Part shown: one piece after another, positions 28,634 through 36,422 of the stretch | How positions within the stretch are numbered: the first letter of the stretch is position 1 | Layout of the letters: each line of letters begins with the position of its first letter | Source: Comamonadaceae bacterium | GTDB taxonomy: Bacteria; Pseudomonadota; Gammaproteobacteria; Burkholderiales; Burkholderiaceae_C | Direction of reading: 5' to 3' | DNA: 36,868 bases | Assembly: GCA_947447245.1 (NCBI GenBank) | Contig: CANFJC010000002.1 | Span: forward strand, 1 to 36,868 | Position numbers and translations under genes: made by a program | The notes under the pieces: generated by a model | Told to the model about the DNA's origin: nothing | What the model saw: the letters and a program-made list of their open reading frames with translations, nothing else | Database searches by the model: none

Positions 28634-29689
28634 TTAAGTTGTTGGTCTAGAAAACCACCTCCAGGTTTTTTCTACCATTTGCTCTAATGTGCAAGTCTGG
28701 TGCACGCCCAAACTATTTTGGGAATATGTTAAATCTGGATACCATGAGTCAAAGCGAATTACTTTTGAAGGGGCATGATTCAATAAAATTTTAGGTTTTC
28801 GATCTGCTACTTCCAACATAAGTTTTATCAACTCTAAATGAGTAACCGGAGTACCACCGCCCAAATTGTAGGTTTCACCATTGGAACCGTTCACAAGCGC
28901 GGCCATAACCCACCATGCCGCATCACTTCCATACATATAGCTCCGAACTGCATTGCCATCACCGTTTATTCGCACGTCACTTCCAGTTAAGAAGTCTTTT
29001 AGAAAATTATTGAACGCCCAAGGCCGATCTAATTCTTGATAAGGTCCAGCAAATGTAAAGGGCCTGACTGTACTAATTGGCATTCTAAATTGGCTGCGGT
29101 AAATAGTAGCTAGAGCTTCAGCAGATCGCTTTGCTTCGCTGTAAACGTTATGTAATTGGCCGCAAGGTGCTGAAAAATACTCCACCTCTCTTAAAGCACC
29201 TTCACGCATAGGTTGCCCATTGACCAAGCCAGAACTAATATTTATAAAACGAATTAAATTATCCAATTGCGATGCTGCATCAAGAGAATTCTTTAAGCCT
29301 TGAATGGTTGTTTGGTGAACGCGAAGTGGGTCAGAAGATTGCACACGATTGTTAGGGATACCAGCAGCGTGAACAATGAAGTTGGTATGTCTTTCAAAAT
29401 TAAATTGTGAACGAACGTCTTGGGACCGAACTGTAATGTCTGATCTTTTAGAAAGATGGGTATTTTTGTTACACCATTCAGAAACATTTCTTGCATATAA
29501 ATCTAAAGAAATTCCCAAATGATATTCATCGTTGATTGTGGCCACCATCTCAGCCAGCCAAGTACCAAGGAACCCAGTTCCACCGGTGATTGAAATATGC
29601 TGCTTGCTGAGTTTTGAGCGAACTTCGGGTTGAATATTGGAAGCAATTAAACAATCACGACGTATTTCAGAGATCCAATCAGTTTTCAT
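28634..29689 (-). CDS. Extended SDR: NAD-dependent epimerase/dehydratase/reductase (nucleotide-sugar type)
   Basis: HISITGGTGFLGTWLAEM (Rossmann), INISSGLVNG, NVYSEAKRSAEALATIYRSQF (YxxxK), VRPFTFAGPYQELDRPWAFNNFLKDFLTG. Confidence 0.88.
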   Translation of the reverse strand: MKTDWISEIRRDCLIASNIQPEVRSKLSKQHISITGGTGFLGTWLAEMVATINDEYHLGISLDLYARNVSEWCNKNTHLSKRSDITVRSQDVRSQFNFERHTNFIVHAAGIPNNRVQSSDPLRVHQTTIQGLKNSLDAASQLDNLIRFINISSGLVNGQPMREGALREVEYFSAPCGQLHNVYSEAKRSAEALATIYRSQFRMPISTVRPFTFAGPYQELDRPWAFNNFLKDFLTGSDVRINGDGNAVRSYMYGSDAAWWVMAALVNGSNGETYNLGGGTPVTHLELIKLMLEVADRKPKILLNHAPSKVIRFDSWYPDLTYSQNSLGVHQTCTLEQMVEKTWRWFSRPTT

Positions 29690-29691
29690 AG

Positions 29692-30714
29692 TTACACCCT
29701 AGGTGGAGCTTTGTGCTTGGCTAATTCAAGGGCCACCTCAATAATTAGACTTTCTTGGCCCGCTACTGCATTACGCTTACCAAGCTCGAAAAAAATATCT
29801 CTCGGATCAACTTGATATTCAGTAGCAGCTTGCGCTACATGCTTGGCAAAACCAGAAAAAACACCCGCTAACCCACTGACTATCGACATAGGGGAGCTGA
29901 AGGGGGCTACAGGGTTAAATTCTTTTGCAGCAATATCAGCAGCATCAAGAATCTTATAAAGATCGATGCCAGTCTCAAATCCCAATCTCTCGAATACCGC
30001 CACCAATACTTCTAATTGCGTATTCCCAGCCCCTGCACCAAATCCTCGGATGCTACCGTCGATAATCGACGCACCTGCATCGACTGCGGCTACGGAATTG
30101 ATAACGGCCATGCCCAAGTTATTATGACCATGAAACCCAACTGGAATCGATAGCCCATCAACTAACGTGCTAATTCTTTCAGTTACGTCACTTGGGAAAT
30201 ATGCCCCAGCGGAATCCATGACAATTATTGCTTCTGCACCATATGACTCCATTTTCTTTGCTTCCTCCAACAATATGTTAGGGGCAGCCATGTGGCTCAT
30301 CATTAGGACACCATAAGCTTCTCTACCAGCTTTTCGAACGAAAGAGATATGACGGTCAGTAATATCTGCTTCGGTGCAATGAGAAGCAATTCTAAAAACA
30401 TCGACGCCAGCGTCTACAGCCTTAGTTAAATCATTTTTAATAGTACAAAAGCCTGGAATAACATGGATTGCTAGCCGAGATTTAAAAAGATGAGATCGTG
30501 ATACAGACAAAATTTCATCATCAGTTAAACTACATTCACCGATCAACATTGAGGACGCGCCAAGTCCATTACCGTGGCCAACCTCTACTACAGGCACACC
30601 TGCTGCTTCGGCCGCTTTACAGTAGGCGATAAAGTGTTGTTTAGAAAGCTGATGTCGTACTGCGTGGTTGCCATCTCTGAGGGTCGGATCACTGATCAGT
30701 ATTTTCTTTTTCAT
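29692..30714 (-). CDS. 4-hydroxy-2-oxovalerate aldolase-like (DmpG/MhpE/BphI family)
   Basis: MKKKILISDPTLRDGNHAVRHQLSKQHFIAYCKAAEAAGVPVVEVGHGNGLGASS...RIASHCTEADITDRHI...VLMMSHMAAPNILLEEAKKMESYGAEAIIVMDSAGAY...GFHGHNNLGMAVINSVAAVDAGASIIDGSIRGFGAGAGNTQLEVLVAV. Confidence 0.9.
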   Translation of the reverse strand: MKKKILISDPTLRDGNHAVRHQLSKQHFIAYCKAAEAAGVPVVEVGHGNGLGASSMLIGECSLTDDEILSVSRSHLFKSRLAIHVIPGFCTIKNDLTKAVDAGVDVFRIASHCTEADITDRHISFVRKAGREAYGVLMMSHMAAPNILLEEAKKMESYGAEAIIVMDSAGAYFPSDVTERISTLVDGLSIPVGFHGHNNLGMAVINSVAAVDAGASIIDGSIRGFGAGAGNTQLEVLVAVFERLGFETGIDLYKILDAADIAAKEFNPVAPFSSPMSIVSGLAGVFSGFAKHVAQAATEYQVDPRDIFFELGKRNAVAGQESLIIEVALELAKHKAPPRV

Positions 30715-30718
30715 GGTT

Positions 30719-31615
30719 TTATCCATTCTTAAAGGATTCTCCAACAGCCAAGCGTTCCGCCATCGCAATAGCAGCACAATTGATAATGTCCAAATTGCCA
30801 GCATACTTAGGCAAGTAATCCCCAGCACCAATCACTTTAATCGTTATAATTATTTTGTCTCCATCTTTTGAGGGTGGAACAAGCAATTGATAGCCTGGAA
30901 CATACGATTTAATTTTCTCCACCATTAAGTTAACAGTTGCATGAATCGCGCTCATATCAGGATCTACTATTTTGGCGTAGATACTTGTTTGCATATCGAT
31001 TGGAGGGTTAGCTGGATTCAGTATCAAAATGGCTTTTGTTTTCTTCGCTCCAGTAAATTTCATTAATGCTAGTTGTGTCGTTTCAATATATTCATCTAAA
31101 TTAAGTCTTGTGGCTGGACCAGCACTCCTAGAAGCAATACTTGAAGCTACTTCAATGTACTCAATATTCGGATGAACTTGTGAAAGAGCGTAAGCTATTG
31201 GAATCGATGCTTGCCCTCCACAAGTTATCATATTAATATTGGTTGCCCCAGTTTTAAGACAATCATTACCGTTGATTGCGGGAACGCAAAGATCTCCCAG
31301 TTTTGCCGGAGTCATATCTATAACAGTTTTACCCAATTTTGAAAGGATTTCCCAATGGTACTGATGTGCCTGTGCAGATGTGCAATCGAATACAACATCA
31401 CAAATTTTAGGATTACTTTTAATGGCCTCAATGCCCCGATCAGAAATTGTGATGCCGTATGAATTGGCACAGTTCATGCCGGAAGAATTAAAATTCCTTC
31501 CTGCAAACAAAGCACAGGTAAGATGCTCAGACCTCATAATTTTCATCATTAGATCTGTGCCAATATTGCCTGTTCCCAATATGGCGATCTTCAGTTTTTC
31601 TCTTGAAGTCATCAA
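30719..31615 (-). CDS. Acetaldehyde dehydrogenase (acetylating), DmpF/MhpF/BphJ-like
   Basis: KIAILGTGNIGTDLMMKIMRSEHLTCALFAGRN...VVFDCTSAQAHQYHWEIL...VIDMTPAKLGDLCVPAINGNDC...NMITCGGQASIPIAYALSQV...GAGDYLPKYAGNLDIINCAAIAMAE. Confidence 0.92.
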   Translation of the reverse strand: MMTSREKLKIAILGTGNIGTDLMMKIMRSEHLTCALFAGRNFNSSGMNCANSYGITISDRGIEAIKSNPKICDVVFDCTSAQAHQYHWEILSKLGKTVIDMTPAKLGDLCVPAINGNDCLKTGATNINMITCGGQASIPIAYALSQVHPNIEYIEVASSIASRSAGPATRLNLDEYIETTQLALMKFTGAKKTKAILILNPANPPIDMQTSIYAKIVDPDMSAIHATVNLMVEKIKSYVPGYQLLVPPSKDGDKIIITIKVIGAGDYLPKYAGNLDIINCAAIAMAERLAVGESFKNG

Positions 31616-31621
31616 CTATTC

Positions 31622-33439
31622 CTAGAGCAATTTAGATTTTTCGTGAATTCCAACGATCATTGCTTTATTTAGAACCGACCTATCAATCAGGGGAGATAAG
31701 TCTTCTAGCGGTGGCGACAATAAGGTTCCATCTGCTCTTTGCACTAAGGACAATTTCGGTACGTAGGGTTGTTCTGGGTGCATGAAAACTTCACAAATGA
31801 CTGGGCCAGATGCAGCCTGAACTTTCTTAAGAGTTTCATCACACTCTTCCCAATTCCTGATTTGAAATGAAGGTATGTTGAATGCAGTCGCAACTTTTGA
31901 ATAATCTGGACAAGAAACTCCAGAAGCTCTATCTGTCCCGACATGACCAGTTTTGAATAACGCATTTTGCGTATGTTTGATCATCAAATAACCATCGTTA
32001 TTAAATATAAATAGCTTAATTGGAAGACTATGATGAGCCATAGTTTGTAGTTCTTGCAAATTAAGCATCATAGAACCATCACAGTTCAAACACATTACTT
32101 CGCCCCTATTCAAAGCAAAAGAGGCACCAATTGCTGCTGGAAGACCATACCCCATCTCTCCAAGTCCTGTTGAAGTCATTAATCGCTGCCCATCACTTAA
32201 GCGAAGTGCTTGATGGCCACAAAGTAAACCTGCACCAACATCTGTAACGACGACCTGGTTTTCTTTAAAAAATCCATTCAGGCGATCCATAAAGCGATAT
32301 GAATTCATAAAGCCAGGTTCGTCTGAATGTTCAGGACCTATCCATGGAAAATCTTGTTGGTATTGATTACAAAGACCAATCCAATCTTGTTTTGATTGAA
32401 TCTCTTTATCATTCAATTTTTCCAACAACAAATCTATAAATAAACCAGCATCACAAACAATTGACTCCCTCACACGTGGCTTGTGCTTATTTGCTTCAGT
32501 TGCATCAATGTCAACAACATCAATACAAGCCTCTCTTGCAAGCTCAGAAAGGTCATATCCGATTTGAGGAATTGCGAGCCTTGTGCCAATGGTTAATAGA
32601 TAATCACAATTTTGCAAGATGAAATTTGCTGATCTTTGGCCATAAACCCCAGCTCGACCAAACACCAAAGGGTGATTGGAATCAATCATGTCTATCCCTG
32701 CCCAGGATACCAATGCAGGTGCTCCTAACTTAGTGAGCAATGATTGAATCTTGTTTTGAGCACCTGCCAAGCGGATGCCATGTCCAAGCCAGAGAAGAGG
32801 GCGCATAGAAGTTAATAAGCTCTTCACGACGACGTCTAATTGCTGATCAATTAACTGCACATCAATTTTTTCAGGCTTGGGAGAAATAAAGTGCTCGAGA
32901 GAATTGGGATCGATTTTATTTGACTGGATGTCCATTGGGATTTCAATCCAGCAGGGCCCTGGTCGCTGATCAAGCGCGAGAAATGCAGCCTTTTGGATTT
33001 CAAAAACAACTTGTGTTGGATCGGTTACTCGACTGGCGTATTTAGTTACCTTACGCACCATTTCTACTGAATCGTATCCTTGTACACCCCACATTCGATA
33101 TGGGCTGTCTGGTTTTGTAAACTTAGAGTTTTCGTTGCCCGCAATTACAATTCCTGGTATCGAATCAGCCCAAGCGGAGACTACGCCTGTTACACCATTT
33201 GTTGAACCAGCTCCTGTTGTTAGCAACGATGCGGACAACTTCCCGCTAATACGATAGTAGGATTGCATGGCCATGCAAGCAGCTTGTTCATGATGCACAC
33301 ATATTATTTCAGTAAAACCTCTCCGAGAAATTGCTTCGAATAAGTGCACATTTCCAGCACCAATTATTCCAAAAACCAGGTCGATTCCTAAGTCTTCAAG
33401 AGCTTTGGCTACGATGTCACTTACTTTTTCGTTGTACAT
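31622..33439 (-). CDS. Thiamine-pyrophosphate-dependent acetolactate synthase-like enzyme (YerE-like sugar carboligase candidate)
   Basis: MYNEKVSDIVAKALEDLGIDLVFGIIGAGNVHLFEAIS...CVHHEQAACMAMQSYYR (TPP Glu)...LGEMGYGLPAAIGASFALNRGEVMCLNCDGSMMLNLQELQTMAHHSLPIKLFIFNNDGY. TTG at 33451 is an alternative start. Confidence 0.88.
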   Translation of the reverse strand: MYNEKVSDIVAKALEDLGIDLVFGIIGAGNVHLFEAISRRGFTEIICVHHEQAACMAMQSYYRISGKLSASLLTTGAGSTNGVTGVVSAWADSIPGIVIAGNENSKFTKPDSPYRMWGVQGYDSVEMVRKVTKYASRVTDPTQVVFEIQKAAFLALDQRPGPCWIEIPMDIQSNKIDPNSLEHFISPKPEKIDVQLIDQQLDVVVKSLLTSMRPLLWLGHGIRLAGAQNKIQSLLTKLGAPALVSWAGIDMIDSNHPLVFGRAGVYGQRSANFILQNCDYLLTIGTRLAIPQIGYDLSELAREACIDVVDIDATEANKHKPRVRESIVCDAGLFIDLLLEKLNDKEIQSKQDWIGLCNQYQQDFPWIGPEHSDEPGFMNSYRFMDRLNGFFKENQVVVTDVGAGLLCGHQALRLSDGQRLMTSTGLGEMGYGLPAAIGASFALNRGEVMCLNCDGSMMLNLQELQTMAHHSLPIKLFIFNNDGYLMIKHTQNALFKTGHVGTDRASGVSCPDYSKVATAFNIPSFQIRNWEECDETLKKVQAASGPVICEVFMHPEQPYVPKLSLVQRADGTLLSPPLEDLSPLIDRSVLNKAMIVGIHEKSKLL

Positions 33440-33457
33440 GTTGAATTCCAAGAAGTC

Positions 33458-34780
33458 CTAAAAATTGACGCCTAAGTAACTCTCTATTTTTTTAGCAGAA
33501 AATTCAAGCATTTCAATTGTGAGTGAAGGTTGAACACCAATCCAAAAAGTGTTTTCCATGACTATATTTGTGTTTTTCAACTCTCCACTAATCCGATAAT
33601 AAGCATTCTGCATATAAGGTTGCCGAGTTAAGTTGCCAGCAAACAGTAATCGCGTTCCAACTTTGTTTTGATCTAAATATGTCAACAAGTCAAGACGGTT
33701 AACAGGGCTACTCTCTTTTAAGGTTATTGGAAAGCCAAACCAAGATGGGTCAGAATGTTCAGTGGCAATAGGTAGTTGAAGAAACTCTTCACATGCAACG
33801 AGTCTTTTTTTTAAAAAATTGAAATTATCTTTACGCGCCTGAATAAATCGCCCTACTTTTTCCAACTGCGCCAAACCGCATGCCGCCTGCATGTCCGTAA
33901 TTTTCAGGTTATAGCCTAAGTGGCTATAGGTGTATTTGTGATCGTAACCCTCCGGCAAATTTCCTAGATTTTGGCAAAACCTCTTACCGCATGTATTGTC
34001 TTTACCTGGCTGACAGTAGCAGTCACGTCCCCAGTCCCTGAAACTCTCTGCAATTACTTTTAACTCGTCATGGTTGGTAAACACCGCCCCTCCCTCACCC
34101 ATAGTGATGTGATGAGCAGGGTAAAAGCTTAAGGTTGCGATGTCGCCAAAGGTACCCACCATTTGTCCCTTGTATGTTGAGCCTAAAGCATCACAGCAAT
34201 CCTCTATTAACCATAAATTATATTTTTTGCATATTTGAGTGACGACATCCAAATTAAAAGGATTTCCCAAACTGTGCGCCAACATGATCGCCTTAGTTTT
34301 TGGGCTAATTGCAGCCTCGATTTTTTCTGCATCGATGTTATGAGTCCACTTGTCTACATCAACAAAAACAGGCACTGCTCCAAACTGCAAAATTGGATTT
34401 ACAGTTGTTGGAAAACCTGCAGCTACCCCGATGACTTCATCGCCTTTCTGAATTGCTCGGCTTCCAAGCTTTGGTGACGTTAGCGTATTGAAGGCAACTA
34501 AATTTGCTGAGGACCCGGAATTAACAGTGATTAAGTGCTTAACTCCTATAAAGGATGCTAGTTTTTTCTCAAAATCCGTATTGAATCTTCCGGCAGTAAG
34601 CCATGCGTCTAATGATGCGTCCACCATGTAACGTAGTTCCGTTGCATCCAATAATTTTCCAGAAGGCGGAACTGTTGTGACACCTGGGAAAAAGGTTTCC
34701 GTCTTAAATATTAAAGACGCATATTCGTTTACAAGTTTAGAAATTTGCAATCTAATATTGTTTTCTTTTTCGATAGACAT
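33458..34780 (-). CDS. RfbH/DdhC-type CDP-6-deoxy-4-hexulose 3-dehydrase (E1; PMP and [2Fe-2S] dependent)
   Basis: DegT/AHBA fold with [19 protein letters not shown] (His at the usual PLP-lysine position) and Fe-S motif C-X57-C-X-C-X7-C (EDCCDALG...[14 protein letters not shown]). Confidence 0.92.
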   Translation of the reverse strand: MSIEKENNIRLQISKLVNEYASLIFKTETFFPGVTTVPPSGKLLDATELRYMVDASLDAWLTAGRFNTDFEKKLASFIGVKHLITVNSGSSANLVAFNTLTSPKLGSRAIQKGDEVIGVAAGFPTTVNPILQFGAVPVFVDVDKWTHNIDAEKIEAAISPKTKAIMLAHSLGNPFNLDVVTQICKKYNLWLIEDCCDALGSTYKGQMVGTFGDIATLSFYPAHHITMGEGGAVFTNHDELKVIAESFRDWGRDCYCQPGKDNTCGKRFCQNLGNLPEGYDHKYTYSHLGYNLKITDMQAACGLAQLEKVGRFIQARKDNFNFLKKRLVACEEFLQLPIATEHSDPSWFGFPITLKESSPVNRLDLLTYLDQNKVGTRLLFAGNLTRQPYMQNAYYRISGELKNTNIVMENTFWIGVQPSLTIEMLEFSAKKIESYLGVNF

Positions 34781-34870
34781 ATTTATTGATTTTGAAAATA
34801 ATTTATTAAGATTCAGTAATTTAGATTTTAACCTAATTCAATTGCTATTTCTAAATCGTGATATTTACTA

Positions 34871-34910
34871 GGCGGATTCAAGCACGAAGTGCAGGGTGCT
34901 TGAATCCGCC
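34871..34910. repeat. Perfect 15-bp inverted repeat between the two transcription units of the island
   Basis: GGCGGATTCAAGCAC (34871-34885), loop GAAGTGCAGG, GTGCTTGAATCCGCC (34896-34910), 4 bp past the SDR stop codon. Confidence 0.85.
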
Positions 34911-34914
34911 AGAA

Positions 34915-35664
34915 TTAATAAGTCGATCGACCACCAGAAATGTCAAAAACTGCACCTGTAGAAAATGAACAGTCAGTCGTACATAGCCAAACAATTAAGG
35001 CAGCGACCTCCTCCGGAAGTCCAAACCTTCCTTGAGGAATTTTGGAAAGCATATACTGAACATGCTCTTTTGACTGAGCATCTAACATAGCAGATTGAAA
35101 CGCAGTTGGAGTTACACAATTGACCAATACGTTCGTCTTGGCTAACTCTTTACCAAGCGACTTTGTAATAGCGATTACGGCAGCTTTACTGGCACTATAT
35201 GCACTTGCAGTAGGGTTCCCTTCTTTCCCTGCAACTGAAGCGATATTTACAATACGTCCTGCTGGGCTTTTAAGTAGGTAAGGAACAATTTCACGGCAAC
35301 AGTTGAATACTCCATTAATGTTTACGTTCATAACTTCTTGCCAATCCTGAACAGTGTAATCCACAAGCAATCTATTGGGCCCAACAATTCCCGCTGAGTT
35401 AATTAGCGCATCGATTAGACCAATCTGTGCCGTTAAATGAGCCGCCTTAACTACAGAAGCGTGATCAGATACGTCTACTTGTATTAAGTTCACTCTTTCT
35501 GAGTTCTCAAGCGTCTCTTTTGCAGACTGCAAACCTATTTGACTTTTATCCCAAAGTGACACCAAAGCCCCAGAGCTGAGGGCTCTTGAAGCAACCTTTA
35601 GACCCAGTCCTGTGGCCCCTCCAGTAATAACTAGATGCTTGCCATTTAAATCATAATGATTCAT
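34915..35664 (-). CDS. Classical SDR family oxidoreductase
   Basis: MNHYDLNGKHLVITGGATGLGLKVASRAL...ALINSAGIVGPNRLL...GRIVNIASVAGKEGNPTASAYSASKAAVIAITKSLGKELA. SD-like CAGGAG upstream of the ATG at 35664. Confidence 0.9.
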   Translation of the reverse strand: MNHYDLNGKHLVITGGATGLGLKVASRALSSGALVSLWDKSQIGLQSAKETLENSERVNLIQVDVSDHASVVKAAHLTAQIGLIDALINSAGIVGPNRLLVDYTVQDWQEVMNVNINGVFNCCREIVPYLLKSPAGRIVNIASVAGKEGNPTASAYSASKAAVIAITKSLGKELAKTNVLVNCVTPTAFQSAMLDAQSKEHVQYMLSKIPQGRFGLPEEVAALIVWLCTTDCSFSTGAVFDISGGRSTY

Positions 35665-35687
35665 ACAATTCACTCCTGTTTAAAAAA

Positions 35688-36422
35688 TCAAATGGTCATA
35701 CCACCGTCCACCATGTAAGCGTTGCCTGTTGCAAATATAGCTTCGTCTGAGGCCAAGAAAACAATGATGGGCGCAATTTCATGGGCTTGCGCCAAACGCC
35801 CCATGGGCTGACGCGCAATGAAGTTTTTGCGCGCTTGAACCGGATCGGCTTCTGCATTGATGCGATCGTGCAAAGAAGGTGTTTCCACGGTGCCGGGGCA
35901 AATGGCATTGCAGCGAATGCCCTTAGTGACGTAGTCTGCGGCCACGCTTTTTGTGAGGCCAATGACGGCAGCTTTAGACGCGCCATAAATGAATCGGTTG
36001 GGCAAGCCTCGCACGCTGGAGCACACGCTGGCCATGTTGATGATGCTGCCGCCACCTTGGCTTAGCATTTTGGGCAACACGGCTTGAATCATCCAAAACT
36101 GCGCACGCGCATTGAGATTGAAAGCGAATTCCCAGTCTGTGTCAGTGGCTTGCAAAATGGTGCCGCCATGAACCACGCCCGCGCAATTGAACAGCGCATC
36201 GATGCGTGGGATGAGCGCCACTTGCTTGTGAATGGCATCTTTGTTCATGACATCCAGCACGGCCGTGTGAACATTGGCCACACTTGCATAGCTTTTAAGC
36301 AATTCAGGGTTGACATCGGTAGCCCAAACTGTGGCGCCCTCTGCTGCCATGGCCATGACCGCAGCATGTCCAATACCTTGGCCGGCCGCTGTGACCAAAA
36401 TGTTTTTGTTTTTAAGTCGCAT
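35688..36422 (-). CDS. Classical SDR, similar to 2-keto-3-deoxy-L-fuconate dehydrogenase type
   Basis: MRLKNKNILVTAAGQGIGHAAVMAMAAEGATVWATDVNPELL...ALFNCAGVVHGGTILQ...GGGSIINMASVCSSVRGLPNRFIYGASKAAVIGLTKSVAADYVTKGIRCNAICPGTVETPSL. Confidence 0.87.
   Translation of the reverse strand: MRLKNKNILVTAAGQGIGHAAVMAMAAEGATVWATDVNPELLKSYASVANVHTAVLDVMNKDAIHKQVALIPRIDALFNCAGVVHGGTILQATDTDWEFAFNLNARAQFWMIQAVLPKMLSQGGGSIINMASVCSSVRGLPNRFIYGASKAAVIGLTKSVAADYVTKGIRCNAICPGTVETPSLHDRINAEADPVQARKNFIARQPMGRLAQAHEIAPIIVFLASDEAIFATGNAYMVDGGMTI

Larger units (their letters stand above)
28470..35685. other. Low-GC genomic island carrying a candidate branched-deoxysugar operon
   Basis: Sampled lines inside give roughly 32-45% G+C (33781-33840: 19/60; 35041-35100: 21/60). 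Flanking lines give about 50-53% (28021-28080: 30/60; 35941-36000: 32/60). Gene content also differs from the flanks. No integrase or IS seen. Confidence 0.65.

Noticed and set aside
34781-34870. Possible -35/-10 elements for the RfbH operon
   Set aside because: Only poorly spaced AT-rich matches; a promoter is likely somewhere here but no specific site can be supported.
28470-35685. Island as an integrase- or transposon-borne element
   Set aside because: No integrase, transposase, tRNA gene or convincing flanking direct repeats were found, so only a compositional island is claimed.
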